From Polaribacter marinus (lineage in GTDB: Bacteria > Bacteroidota > Bacteroidia > Flavobacteriales > Flavobacteriaceae), in the NCBI RefSeq assembly GCF_022662535.1, contig NZ_JAKQYM010000001.1, positions 434,001-498,000 of the forward strand: a stretch of DNA of 64,000 bases, written 5' to 3'. Position numbers and translations under genes: made by a program. Below, piece after piece: positions 45,356-52,998 of the stretch (its first letter is position 1; each line of letters starts with the position of its first letter). Below the pieces are notes generated by a model. It searched no databases and was not told where the DNA came from. It worked only from the letters and a program-made list of their open reading frames with translations.

Positions 45356-46531
45356 TTACGAGTTTACTTGTCTGTATATTTTATTCTGATTTCCTATTAT
45401 TTTAATAAATCCTTTAGCATCATCTGCTGTCCAAGCTTTATTTTCTTCACCATAGGTACTAAAAGCGCTCGACATTAAATCATGATCAGAAACTATTCCG
45501 TCTAAAGAAAAGTGATAAGGTTTTAAAGAAACCACCACATTACCAGAAACCATTTTTTGAGAACTTTGCAAAAAAGCTTCTGTATCTCTCATTACAGGGT
45601 CTAAATATTGACCTTCATGTAAATGCATTCCGTAAAAGCTAGATAAATATTCTTTATGTTGTAATTGCCATTTCGTAAGTGTGTGTTTCTCTAACAAATG
45701 ATGCGCTTTTACCGTAATTAAAGCAGCAGCAGCTTCAAAACCAACTCTACCTTTTGTACCCACAATGGTATCACCAACATGAATATCTCTACCAATGGCA
45801 AATTTAGAAGCAATATTATTTAGGTTTTCAATATTTACTTCTGGTTTGTTTTCTTGTCCGTTTAAAGCAACAAATTCACCATTTTTAAAAGTTAGTGTAA
45901 CTTTTTCTTCGCCTTCTTTTTCTAATTGAGAAGGATAGGCTTCACTTGGTAAAGGTTTTTCAGATTTTAAAGTTTCTACACCACCAACGCTAGTTCCCCA
46001 AAGTCCTTTGTTAACGGAATATTTCGATTTTTCCCAAGGCATATCAATTCCTTCGGCTTTTAAATAATCAATTTCTTCTTGTCTTGTTAATTTTTGGTCT
46101 CTAATTGGTGTAATAATTTTAATGCCTGGAGCTAGTGTTTGAAAAATCATATCAAAACGAACTTGGTCGTTTCCCGCACCAGTACTTCCGTGTGCAATAT
46201 ATGCTGCACCAATACTTTTTGCATATTCTATAATTTCTATGGCTTGTATTATTCTTTCGGCACTTACAGAAAGTGGATAGGTGCTATTTTTTAATACGTT
46301 TCCAAAAATTAAGTACTTTACCACTTTGTTGTAGAATGTAGCAACCGCATCAATATTTTTGTACGTAGAAACTCCCATTTTATAGGCGTTACTTTCAATG
46401 TGTTTAATTTCTTCTGTTGTAAATCCGCCAGTGTTAACACTTACAGCATGTACATCATATTCTTTAGATAAACTTACGGCGCAATAAGAAGTATCTAATC
46501 CGCCACTATAGGCAATTACTAATTTTTTCAT
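45356..46531 (-). CDS. argG: Argininosuccinate synthase
   Basis: The 391-residue enzyme joins citrulline and aspartate with ATP. The N-terminal PP-loop AYSGGLDTSYCAVSL and the block GAAYIAHGSTGAGNDQVRFD identify the family, and KSKYSVNKGLWGTSVGGVETL supplies substrate contacts. The position early in the operon, second after the GNAT gene, is usual in Flavobacteria. Its ATG overlaps the GNAT stop (ATGA). Confidence 0.96.
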   Translation of the reverse strand: MKKLVIAYSGGLDTSYCAVSLSKEYDVHAVSVNTGGFTTEEIKHIESNAYKMGVSTYKNIDAVATFYNKVVKYLIFGNVLKNSTYPLSVSAERIIQAIEIIEYAKSIGAAYIAHGSTGAGNDQVRFDMIFQTLAPGIKIITPIRDQKLTRQEEIDYLKAEGIDMPWEKSKYSVNKGLWGTSVGGVETLKSEKPLPSEAYPSQLEKEGEEKVTLTFKNGEFVALNGQENKPEVNIENLNNIASKFAIGRDIHVGDTIVGTKGRVGFEAAAALITVKAHHLLEKHTLTKWQLQHKEYLSSFYGMHLHEGQYLDPVMRDTEAFLQSSQKMVSGNVVVSLKPYHFSLDGIVSDHDLMSSAFSTYGEENKAWTADDAKGFIKIIGNQNKIYRQVNS

Positions 46532-47151
46532 TTTTTTTCTTTTTTAAGAAACATGGATTGTTTAATGTTTTTTAATCGTGTCCAAACTTTTTTATCATGT
46601 TTGGTAGATCCAGTTTTTTCTATTTCTTTTTTTGCTGGATCGTATAACATTCCAGTGCATAGACACATTTTTTGTTCTGTTCTAGTTAAAACGTCGAAGT
46701 TTTTACAAGTTTGACAACCATTCCAAAAAGATTGATCGTCTGTTAACTCAGAAAAGGTAACAGGTTTATATCCTAAATCGCTATTTAGCTTCATTACAGC
46801 TAAACCAGTGGTTATGCTAAATACTTTTGCTTCAGGGAATTTTGTTCTAGAATGATTAAAAATTACTTGTTTAATCTGTTTTGCTAGCCCTAAATTTCTA
46901 AAATCTGGGTGTACAATTAAACCTGAATTTGCTACAAATTTACCATGGCCCCAAGCTTCAATATAACAGAAGCCTGCAAATTTATCACCATCCAAAGCAA
47001 TTACAGCATTACCGTTTTCCATTTTGGTAATAATATATTCTGGTTTACGCTTTGCAATTCCAGTTCCTCTAACTTGTGCAGCGTCTTCTATAGTTTTGCA
47101 GATAACTTCTGCATAAACACTATGTGTTTTGTTTGCAATAACAATTTTCAT
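46528..47151 (-). CDS. GNAT-family acyltransferase heading the arginine operon (candidate N-acylglutamate synthase)
   Basis: The 207-residue protein has a GNAT core: FAGFCYIEAWGHGKFVANSGLIVHPDFRNLGLAKQIKQVIF (about residues 58-98), whose RNLGLAKQI matches the acetyl-CoA loop (Q/RxxGxG/A). A C-terminal segment carries a cysteine cluster, CQTCKNF then MCLCTGM, unusual for GNATs and suggesting a bound metal. It is the first gene of an operon that otherwise lacks an N-acetylglutamate synthase, so it most likely makes N-acetyl- or N-succinylglutamate; that role is inference. TGA overlaps the argG ATG. The 300-base leader upstream is described separately. Confidence 0.8.
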   Translation of the reverse strand: MKIVIANKTHSVYAEVICKTIEDAAQVRGTGIAKRKPEYIITKMENGNAVIALDGDKFAGFCYIEAWGHGKFVANSGLIVHPDFRNLGLAKQIKQVIFNHSRTKFPEAKVFSITTGLAVMKLNSDLGYKPVTFSELTDDQSFWNGCQTCKNFDVLTRTEQKMCLCTGMLYDPAKKEIEKTGSTKHDKKVWTRLKNIKQSMFLKKEKK

Positions 47152-47228
47152 TGTAATCGATTTTATAGTTTATTGGAATGTTATTTTGTTTGAAATCGGA
47201 ATCGGACTCACCTAAATTCCATAAATAA

Positions 47229-47333
47229 TTACACACGCAAAAGGCGAGGTAAGAAAAAGCGACGGATATAATTTACACTATTAAAAAGTATAGTATTTAT
47301 TAGTTTGCCGATAAAATTTGTAGATATATACAT
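47229..47333 (-). CDS. Second candidate leader ORF in the arginine operon 5' region
   Basis: ATG at 47333 opens 34 codons ending IRRFFLPRLLRV then TAA. Five arginines fall in the last dozen residues (Arg-Arg, Arg, Arg) and all visible ones use CGT or CGC. The segment CGTCGC within it is followed by TTTTTC and can pair with GCGACG of the first leader ORF about 130 bases upstream. Translation is unproven, and it may only be the 3' arm of a leader RNA structure. Confidence 0.35.
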   Translation of the reverse strand: MYISTNFIGKLINTILFNSVNYIRRFFLPRLLRV

Positions 47334-47381
47334 GAATAAAAAATAAAATTATGGTAATTTTTCCTTTGCTAAATAAGAGTT

Positions 47382-47450
47382 TTAGCGAATTGTATTGCGA
47401 CGTCGCAACATGGGAACCATAGTATTTGTTTTATTTTTTGTAGTAAACAT
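47382..47450 (-). CDS. Candidate arginine leader peptide
   Basis: A 22-codon ORF from the ATG at 47450, with an internal ATG at 47420 giving MVPMLRRRNTIR. Codons 16-18 are CGA, CGT and CGC in a row and the last sense codon is CGC, in a genome where AGA is the common arginine codon. The ORF starts just after a consensus-like promoter and about 230 bases before the first gene of the arginine operon. This is the layout of an amino-acid attenuator, in which ribosome stalling at scarce arginine would change leader folding. Too short for routine gene calling. Confidence 0.55.
   Translation of the reverse strand: MFTTKNKTNTMVPMLRRRNTIR
47395..47408. promoter_or_regulatory. Perfect 14-bp palindrome over the leader arginine codons
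   Basis: TTGCGACGTCGCAA is its own reverse complement and contains the CGA CGT CGC codons. It could fold as UUGCG-ACGU-CGCAA in RNA or be a protein-binding site in DNA. Confidence 0.7.
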
Positions 47451-47454
47451 GATG

Positions 47455-47483
47455 TAAAAGTATATTATTTTTCTAACCGACAA
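47455..47483 (-). promoter_or_regulatory. Promoter of the arginine operon
   Basis: On the minus strand TTG (47483-47481), 18-base spacer, TACTTTTA (47462-47455): matches TTG-N18-TAnnTTT with A for the final G. It predicts a start near 47451 and hence an approximately 300-base 5' untranslated leader. Confidence 0.55.
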
Positions 47484-47712
47484 TAAAAAAAGTTTATTAT
47501 TTTAAAATTTTTATGAATTAAGCAATATTTGATTTCAAAAATTATTAATTCATTAAAATTCAGTAAAAGAAATGAAAATTTACTGCAGAATAATTTTAAT
47601 GCGGGTTTTTTACAATTCATCCTTAAAAAAATACAATTCGGTATTCTTTAATTTAATAAGGTTTGGTTCTGTTGCATCTTTGTATCATCAATAACAATTA
47701 AAAACAAACATT

Positions 47713-48129
47713 ATGAAATTTTTAGTATCAATTTTAGTAGGAGCCATGTTATTTTTTTCAAATTCTTTAATTGCTCAAAATAAAACAACAATTACTGCAA
47801 CAGTGGTTAATGTAACTTCAGATGATGGGAAGGTTGGTTTTGCTTTATACAACAAAACAACTTTTATGATGCAACCTTTACAGTCTAAAAACGCAAAAAT
47901 TGTAGATGGAAAGAGTACTGTAATATTTGAAAATATTGAAGTTGGTGAATATTCTATAATCTGTTTTCATGATAAAAATGATAACGATAAAATGGATTTT
48001 GAACCGAACGGAATGCCTAAAGAAGATTATGGAGCTTCAAATAACGTAATGAATTTTGGTCCTCCAAGTTATGAGGATTCAAAATTTACAGTAGCAGATA
48101 AAAAAGTATCTTTAGAGATTAAATTTTAG
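47713..48129 (+). CDS. Secreted DUF2141-family protein
   Basis: A 138-residue protein with signal peptide (MKFLVSILVGAMLFFSNSLIAQ) and a single beta-rich domain: VTSDDGKVGFALYNKTTFM, VGEYSIICFHDKNDNDKMDFEPNGMPKEDYGASNN. The DxNxNxxxD-like acidic loop and GxPxEGYGxSN-type segment are features of DUF2141 proteins, periplasmic or outer-membrane-associated with unknown function. A calcium-binding loop is plausible. The kinase gene follows after 29 bases on the same strand. Confidence 0.85.
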   Translation: MKFLVSILVGAMLFFSNSLIAQNKTTITATVVNVTSDDGKVGFALYNKTTFMMQPLQSKNAKIVDGKSTVIFENIEVGEYSIICFHDKNDNDKMDFEPNGMPKEDYGASNNVMNFGPPSYEDSKFTVADKKVSLEIKF

Positions 48130-48158
48130 TAATTTTTTATAAGCACACTTTCTAAACA

Positions 48159-49520
48159 ATGAAAACTCTTAACAACAATTTTTATAATAAGATTAAAAAG
48201 GATTTTATCCTTTGTACAAAACTAGCTTTAGTTATAGGAATCATTTTTATAATTATAAATCAACAATTTAGTTTAAAGGGAGTGGGCTTAACATTTTTAA
48301 TCTCGGGAATGTATTCTTTTACTTTAGGATTAGGAAATGGAATCATTAATGAGTTTTTAAATACAAAATGGGATTGGGTTAAAGAAACGAATCAAAGGGT
48401 TTGGGCCGGAATTATAGCTACTGTTCTATATACAGTTATTGCGGTTTTAATAATTCATTATGTTCAATATATATATATCTTTGGTTATAAAGTTGAAAGT
48501 TTTTTTGGCGAAACTTTAATTTGGGTACATTTATTTGCTATTATTTTTTCATTGGGTGTAGCAGCTTTTTTACATGCCAAAGGTTTCATGGACAATTGGA
48601 AATCTGCTATGACTCAAGAAAGTACCCAGCAACAGATTGTAGCAAAAACAGAAACAGCAAAATTTGAGTCTTTAAAAAATCAATTAGATCCACATTTCTT
48701 ATTTAATAGCTTAAATGTGTTAACGAGTTTGATTGGCGAAAATCCTGCGCAAGCAGAAAAATTCACAACAAAGTTATCTAAGGTTTATAGATATGTTTTA
48801 GAGCAAAGAAATAAAGATTTAGTACCCATTACAGAAGAATTGAATTTTGCAAAAACCTACATGCAATTGTTAGGAATGCGTTTTGAAGATGCTGTAAAAT
48901 TTAATATTCCAGATACTGTAAGTAATAATGAATTGAAAATTGTGCCACTTTCTTTACAACTTTTGCTAGAAAATGCTGTAAAACATAATGTAGTTTCATC
49001 CTCTAAACCTTTAGAGATTTCTATATACGAAGATGGCAATTATTTAATAATAGAAAACAATATCAACCCTAAAGAAGCAATAGGTAAAAGCACCAAAGTT
49101 GGATTGCAAAATATTGCAGATAGATATGGGTTGATCACTCAAAAAGGAGTGAAAATAGAAAATGACAACAAAACTTTTAAGGTGAGTTTACCTCTCTTAT
49201 ATAAAATGAATGATATTATGTACACAGACGATTTAGAAAATAGCAAATATGTAAAAGCAGTAGAAAGAGTAGAAAAATTAAAAGAATTTTATCAAAACTT
49301 AGTTTCTTATTGTTTAGTTATTCCTTTTTTAATATTTATAAATTTACGATTTTCTCCAGGATTCCATTGGTTTTGGTTTCCAATATTTGGATGGGGAATA
49401 GGATTAGTTTTTCATTTTTTAGAAGTAAATAATTACAATATTTTCTTAGGAAAAAATTGGGAAGAAAGAAAGATTAAAGAAATGATGGAGAATGAAAATC
49501 AACAAAAAAGAGGAAGATAA
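48159..49520 (+). CDS. LytS/YehU-type sensor histidine kinase with C-terminal 2TM domain
   Basis: The 453-residue protein has four membrane helices (about residues 20-140), a His_kinase (PF06580-type) segment with phosphoacceptor His179 in QLDPHFLFNSLNVL, and a HATPase domain (LQLLLENAVKHNVV, then VGLQNIADRYGL). After the kinase, residues about 370-450 form a 2TM domain (VEKLKEFYQNLVSYCLVIPFLIF ... GWGIGLVFHFLEV ... WEERKIKEMM) like the four small proteins that follow. The fusion implies that the 2TM unit acts with the kinase. Its stop overlaps the next ATG by one base. Confidence 0.93.
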   Translation: MKTLNNNFYNKIKKDFILCTKLALVIGIIFIIINQQFSLKGVGLTFLISGMYSFTLGLGNGIINEFLNTKWDWVKETNQRVWAGIIATVLYTVIAVLIIHYVQYIYIFGYKVESFFGETLIWVHLFAIIFSLGVAAFLHAKGFMDNWKSAMTQESTQQQIVAKTETAKFESLKNQLDPHFLFNSLNVLTSLIGENPAQAEKFTTKLSKVYRYVLEQRNKDLVPITEELNFAKTYMQLLGMRFEDAVKFNIPDTVSNNELKIVPLSLQLLLENAVKHNVVSSSKPLEISIYEDGNYLIIENNINPKEAIGKSTKVGLQNIADRYGLITQKGVKIENDNKTFKVSLPLLYKMNDIMYTDDLENSKYVKAVERVEKLKEFYQNLVSYCLVIPFLIFINLRFSPGFHWFWFPIFGWGIGLVFHFLEVNNYNIFLGKNWEERKIKEMMENENQQKRGR

Positions 49521-49843
49521 TGAACAAGGAATTTACACAAGAACAGAAGTATATTTTAGCTAAAAAAAGAGTAGAAAAGATCAGTAAATTTTACAAACAT
49601 CTAGCCACATATATTATTATAAATGTTTTTTTAAGTGCTATTTTTATTGTTGGAGACATGAATGATGGAGATACTTTTAATGAAGCTGTTTCAGATTATC
49701 ATAATTATAAAATTTGGTTGTATTGGGGAATAGGAATTGTTTTTCAAGCATTAAATACTTTTGGTTTGAATTTGTTTATGAACAAAGATTGGGAACAAAA
49801 AAAGATTCAAAAATATATGGATGAACAAAATAATAGAAGATAA
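49520..49843 (+). CDS. 2TM-domain membrane protein, copy 1
   Basis: A 107-residue protein made of one 2TM domain: basic amphipathic start (ILAKKRVEKISKFYKHLATY), two membrane helices (IIINVFLSAIFIVGD and WGIGIVFQALNTFGLN) and the C-terminal motif DWEQKKIQKYM. Of the four stand-alone copies it is the most divergent in helix 2, with Gln in place of the His of the WGxGxFFHWL motif. Overlaps the kinase stop by one base, so translation is coupled. Confidence 0.88.
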   Translation: MNKEFTQEQKYILAKKRVEKISKFYKHLATYIIINVFLSAIFIVGDMNDGDTFNEAVSDYHNYKIWLYWGIGIVFQALNTFGLNLFMNKDWEQKKIQKYMDEQNNRR

Positions 49844-49845
49844 TT

Positions 49846-50133
49846 ATGGAATCAAATATAACAAAAGAACAACGCTATTATAAAGCTCAGAAAAGAGTAA
49901 AAAAGATAAAAGGATTTTATACTCATTTAACAATCTATTGTTTGGTGATACCTGTAATCATTTTTGTAAATTTAAAATTCGAACCTTATTTTCATTGGTT
50001 TTGGTTTTCTGTTTGTGGATGGGGAACAGGACTATTTTTTCATTGGTTATCGGTTTTTGGCTTTAACTTATTAGGATTTGGAAATGATTGGGAAGAAAAG
50101 AAAATTAAAGAGTTTATGAACGAGAAAGATTAA
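49846..50133 (+). CDS. 2TM-domain membrane protein, copy 2
   Basis: A 95-residue, single 2TM-domain protein. RVKKIKGFYTHLTIYCLVIPVIIFVNLKFEPYFHWFWF, WGTGLFFHWLSVFGFN and DWEEKKIKEFM closely resemble the domain fused to the kinase (same CLVIPxxIFxNL and FHWFWF), suggesting that this copy and the kinase tail share a recent duplication. Gap of 2 bases to copy 1. Confidence 0.88.
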   Translation: MESNITKEQRYYKAQKRVKKIKGFYTHLTIYCLVIPVIIFVNLKFEPYFHWFWFSVCGWGTGLFFHWLSVFGFNLLGFGNDWEEKKIKEFMNEKD

Positions 50134-50138
50134 AAACA

Positions 50139-50468
50139 ATGCAACAAAATTTTACACAAGAAGAAAGTTTTATAAGAGCTAAAAAAAGAGTGAAAGCCAT
50201 AAAAGGCTTTTACGTTCATTTAATAGTATATGTGTTGGTAAACATTTTTATTAGTGGTATTATTATATTTGGATTATCACAAAGTGGATATAAATTTGAT
50301 GACGCATTGTCTAATTTTGGAGTGTATTCTACTTGGCTTTTTTGGGGAATAGGAATGTTTTTTCATTGGTTAGGAGTTTTCGGATTTAAATCTTTGGGTT
50401 TTGGTACAGATTGGGAAGAAAGAAAAATCAAAGAATTGATGGATAAAGAAGATGAAAAAAACAAATAA
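50139..50468 (+). CDS. 2TM-domain membrane protein, copy 3
   Basis: A 109-residue, single 2TM-domain protein: RVKAIKGFYVHLIVYVLVNIFISGIIIFG, WGIGMFFHWLGVFGFK, DWEERKIKELM. The N-terminal helix resembles copy 1 and the second half copy 2. Its 3' end lies in a different frame over the first bases of the next reading frame. Confidence 0.88.
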   Translation: MQQNFTQEESFIRAKKRVKAIKGFYVHLIVYVLVNIFISGIIIFGLSQSGYKFDDALSNFGVYSTWLFWGIGMFFHWLGVFGFKSLGFGTDWEERKIKELMDKEDEKNK

Positions 50469-50478
50469 TTTTAAAGGC

Positions 50479-50790
50479 ATGGAAAATTTAAACAATAAAA
50501 AATTAATGAAAGCAAAACTAAAAGTTGAAGAACTTAAAGAATTCTATAAACATATAGTTACTTATGTTTTGGTAAATTTGTTTTTAACTTTTATTTGGAA
50601 ATTTTCGTTTAAACTTTTTGGAAACTTTATTATCAGTAATCAGTTTGATAATGGAAATTTTACTCACATACCAATTTGGTTAATTTGGGGTGTATTTTTA
50701 ATGCTTCATGCTTTTAAAACATTTGATTTTCTTAATTTATTCGGTAGAGATTGGGAAGAAAGGAAAATAGATAAATTTATGAAAGAGTAA
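50479..50790 (+). CDS. 2TM-domain membrane protein, copy 4
   Basis: A 103-residue, single 2TM-domain protein: KLKVEELKEFYKHIVTYVLVNLFLTFIWKF, WLIWGVFLMLHAFKTF and DWEERKIDKFM. I choose the ATG at 50479 (MENLNNKK); an ATG at 50452 would overlap copy 3 by 17 bases and add nine residues. The LytTR regulator gene follows after 51 bases. Confidence 0.86.
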   Translation: MENLNNKKLMKAKLKVEELKEFYKHIVTYVLVNLFLTFIWKFSFKLFGNFIISNQFDNGNFTHIPIWLIWGVFLMLHAFKTFDFLNLFGRDWEERKIDKFMKE

Positions 50791-50841
50791 TTTTTTTAAA
50801 AAAGTCACGAACTCAATATTAAAAACTAATAACTAAAAGTA

Positions 50842-51597
50842 ATGAACGTTTTAATTATAGAAGATGAAAAACCAGCAGCAAGAAGGTTAAACAGAATGTT
50901 ATCTGTCTTAAACATTGATGTTCAGCAAATGTTACATTCTGTAGAAGAATCTTTAAATTGGTTACAAAATAATGAACATCCAGATTTAATATTTTTAGAT
51001 ATTCAGCTTTCTGATGGATTGTCTTTCGAAATTTTTGAAGAAATTGAAGTAAAATCTGCCATAATCTTTACCACTGCTTATGATGAATATGCCCTAAAAG
51101 CTTTTAAACTAAATAGTATTGATTATTTACTAAAACCTTTAGATGAGGATGAGTTAAAAGTTGCAGTGGATAAGTTCAAAGCAAACCAACCAAAACAGAC
51201 AGATGTACAAGTAAACTTATATGAAATCAGAAAATTATTGGTAAACCCTGTTGATAGAAAGTTTAAAAAAAGACTGACTATTAAAGTTGGGCAGCACATA
51301 AAAATTATTCATATTGATGAAGTAGAGTGTTATTATAGTGAGAATAAATCTACTTATATTCACACCAAAGAAAATAGAAATTACTTGTTAGATAATTCTT
51401 TAGAAACTTGGCAAGAACAATTAAACCCAGAACATTTTTTTAGAGTTAATAGAACTTTTATTGTTCACATAAATGCAATTAAAGACATTATTGCTTATTC
51501 TAATTCGCGTTTAAAGTTGATGCTACATTCTTTTAATGAAACTGAAATTATTGTAAGCAGAGAGCGTGTAAAAGATTTTAAAAATTGGATTGACTAA
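50842..51597 (+). CDS. LytTR-family response regulator
   Basis: The 251-residue protein has a receiver domain (VLIIEDEKPAARRL, phosphoacceptor Asp53 in LIFLDIQLSDG, TTAYDEYALKAF, then YLLKP) and a C-terminal LytTR DNA-binding domain (KRLTIKVGQHIKIIHIDEVECYYSENKSTYIHT ... FFRVNRTFIVHINAIKDI). It is the natural partner of the LytS-type kinase, with four 2TM genes in between. Targets often lie nearby but no LytTR direct-repeat site was recognised. Confidence 0.95.
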   Translation: MNVLIIEDEKPAARRLNRMLSVLNIDVQQMLHSVEESLNWLQNNEHPDLIFLDIQLSDGLSFEIFEEIEVKSAIIFTTAYDEYALKAFKLNSIDYLLKPLDEDELKVAVDKFKANQPKQTDVQVNLYEIRKLLVNPVDRKFKKRLTIKVGQHIKIIHIDEVECYYSENKSTYIHTKENRNYLLDNSLETWQEQLNPEHFFRVNRTFIVHINAIKDIIAYSNSRLKLMLHSFNETEIIVSRERVKDFKNWID

Positions 51598-51765
51598 TGT
51601 AAATAGTTTTTTGTTTTATAAGTAAAAAAAGAATTTTACTAATTACGAAGATAAAAGAACCAACGTTAAATATTTGTAACTCACATTAGCCAAGTATCTA
51701 AAAAAAGATAAAAAATTTCATTTGTATTAAACTCTAAATAGTCCTTTCTCCTTCAATAATAAACC

Positions 51766-51773
51766 TAACTTTG
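51766..51773 (+). promoter_or_regulatory. -7 promoter element of the DHH phosphoesterase
   Basis: TAACTTTG, an exact consensus match, 36 bases before the first ATG and 60 before the preferred one. The -33 element is not clear. Confidence 0.45.
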
Positions 51774-51832
51774 CATCTTTTTATAAAGAGATACAATTGC
51801 TATCATAAATGGCAATTGCAAAAACATACTAC

Positions 51833-52834
51833 ATGAATATTTACAAAAAAGTTGTAGCAGAAATTCAAGCTGCATCACATATCGTTATTACAGCACACAA
51901 ATCTGCAGACGGAGATTCAATAGGATCTTCATTAGGTTTACTTTATTTTATTGAAAAATTAGGTAAAGATGCGGTTGTTTGTCATCCAGATAAAGCACCT
52001 GATTTTTTAGATTGGTTAGATACTTCCTCAATTATTTTGATGGATGAAAACCCAGAAGAGGTAACTGCACAAATGCAAAAAGCTGATTTAATTTTTTGTT
52101 TAGATTATAATGCAACCAATAGAGTAGGGCCAGATATGCAGATATTGTTAGAAACTGCAACCTGCAAGAAAATAATGATAGATCATCATTTAAATCCTGA
52201 AGAATTTCCTACAATCACGGTTTCGGAAACAACAGCATCATCAACATCACAATTAATTATAGATTTAATTGAAGAATCTGGACATTTAGACTTGTTAGAT
52301 GAAAAAATAGGAACGCCTTTATATTTAGGTATTTTAACAGATACCGGTAGTTTTAGATTCAATTCTGTTAAACCCAGAACACACGAAGTTTTAGCAAAAT
52401 TATTAGCTGCAGGAGTAGAACATCATTTAATTCACGAGAAATTAAGTGATAATAATACAGAAACTCGTTTGCGTTTGCAAGGCTATGCAATGAGTGAAAA
52501 GTTAGAGATTTTATACGATTATAATGTGGCTATTATTTCTTTATCTAAAGAAGAATTGGCTAAGTATCAATACAAAAAAGGAGATACAGATAGTTTAGCA
52601 AATTTAGTTTTATCTATAAAAGGAATGAAAGCTGCGATTGTATTTACAGAAAGAGACGGAATTATGAAAATTTCTTTTCGATCTAAAGGTGCAGAAAATC
52701 CTGTAAATATGTTGGCAAAAGAACATTTTAACGGAGGAGGTCATGCAAATGCTGCTGGAGGAATGAGTGATTTAACAGTAGAAGAAACATTAGAAAAATT
52801 AAAAGGATTGATTCCACAGTACTTTCAAAAATAA
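51833..52834 (+). CDS. DHH/DHHA1 phosphoesterase (NrnA-like oligoribonuclease / pAp phosphatase)
   Basis: The 333-residue protein has the DHH motifs VITAHKSADGDSIGSSLG (metal Asp residues near the N-terminus), DLIFCLDYNATNRV, MIDHHLNPEEFP (DHH) and LTDTGSFRFNS, then the DHHA1 motif NGGGHANAAGGM near the C-terminus. NrnA-type enzymes degrade nanoRNA and pAp, or pGpG and other short linear dinucleotides. I start at 51833 (MNIYKK), which gives the usual distance to the first motif; 51809 is an alternative adding eight residues. Confidence 0.9.
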   Translation: MNIYKKVVAEIQAASHIVITAHKSADGDSIGSSLGLLYFIEKLGKDAVVCHPDKAPDFLDWLDTSSIILMDENPEEVTAQMQKADLIFCLDYNATNRVGPDMQILLETATCKKIMIDHHLNPEEFPTITVSETTASSTSQLIIDLIEESGHLDLLDEKIGTPLYLGILTDTGSFRFNSVKPRTHEVLAKLLAAGVEHHLIHEKLSDNNTETRLRLQGYAMSEKLEILYDYNVAIISLSKEELAKYQYKKGDTDSLANLVLSIKGMKAAIVFTERDGIMKISFRSKGAENPVNMLAKEHFNGGGHANAAGGMSDLTVEETLEKLKGLIPQYFQK

Positions 52835-52854
52835 AAATATTGAATATTCAAAAT

Positions 52855-52896
52855 AAAAAAGGTTTTAGCTTTATTTTAAAGTTAAAACCTTTTTTG
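52855..52896 (+). terminator. Terminator after the DHH gene
   Basis: AAAAAAGGTTTTA-GCTTT and AAAG-TTAAAACCTTTTTT pair around an AT loop, with one G-T, followed by T. It lies 21 bases after the stop. Confidence 0.85.
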
Positions 52897-52998
52897 TTGG
52901 TTAGATTTTAATTTTTATCAAAAACTATTTCAAACAAATTCTTTAAATAATTTCACATCCATTAAACTTTGATTATTTTTATCAAAATTTAGTTTTAA

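Noticed and set aside
47190..47225. tRNA-like segment (GAGTCCGATTCC on the minus strand)
   Set aside because: It resembles a T-arm only by chance; no acceptor stem, anticodon arm or CCA-proximal pairing can be placed around it.
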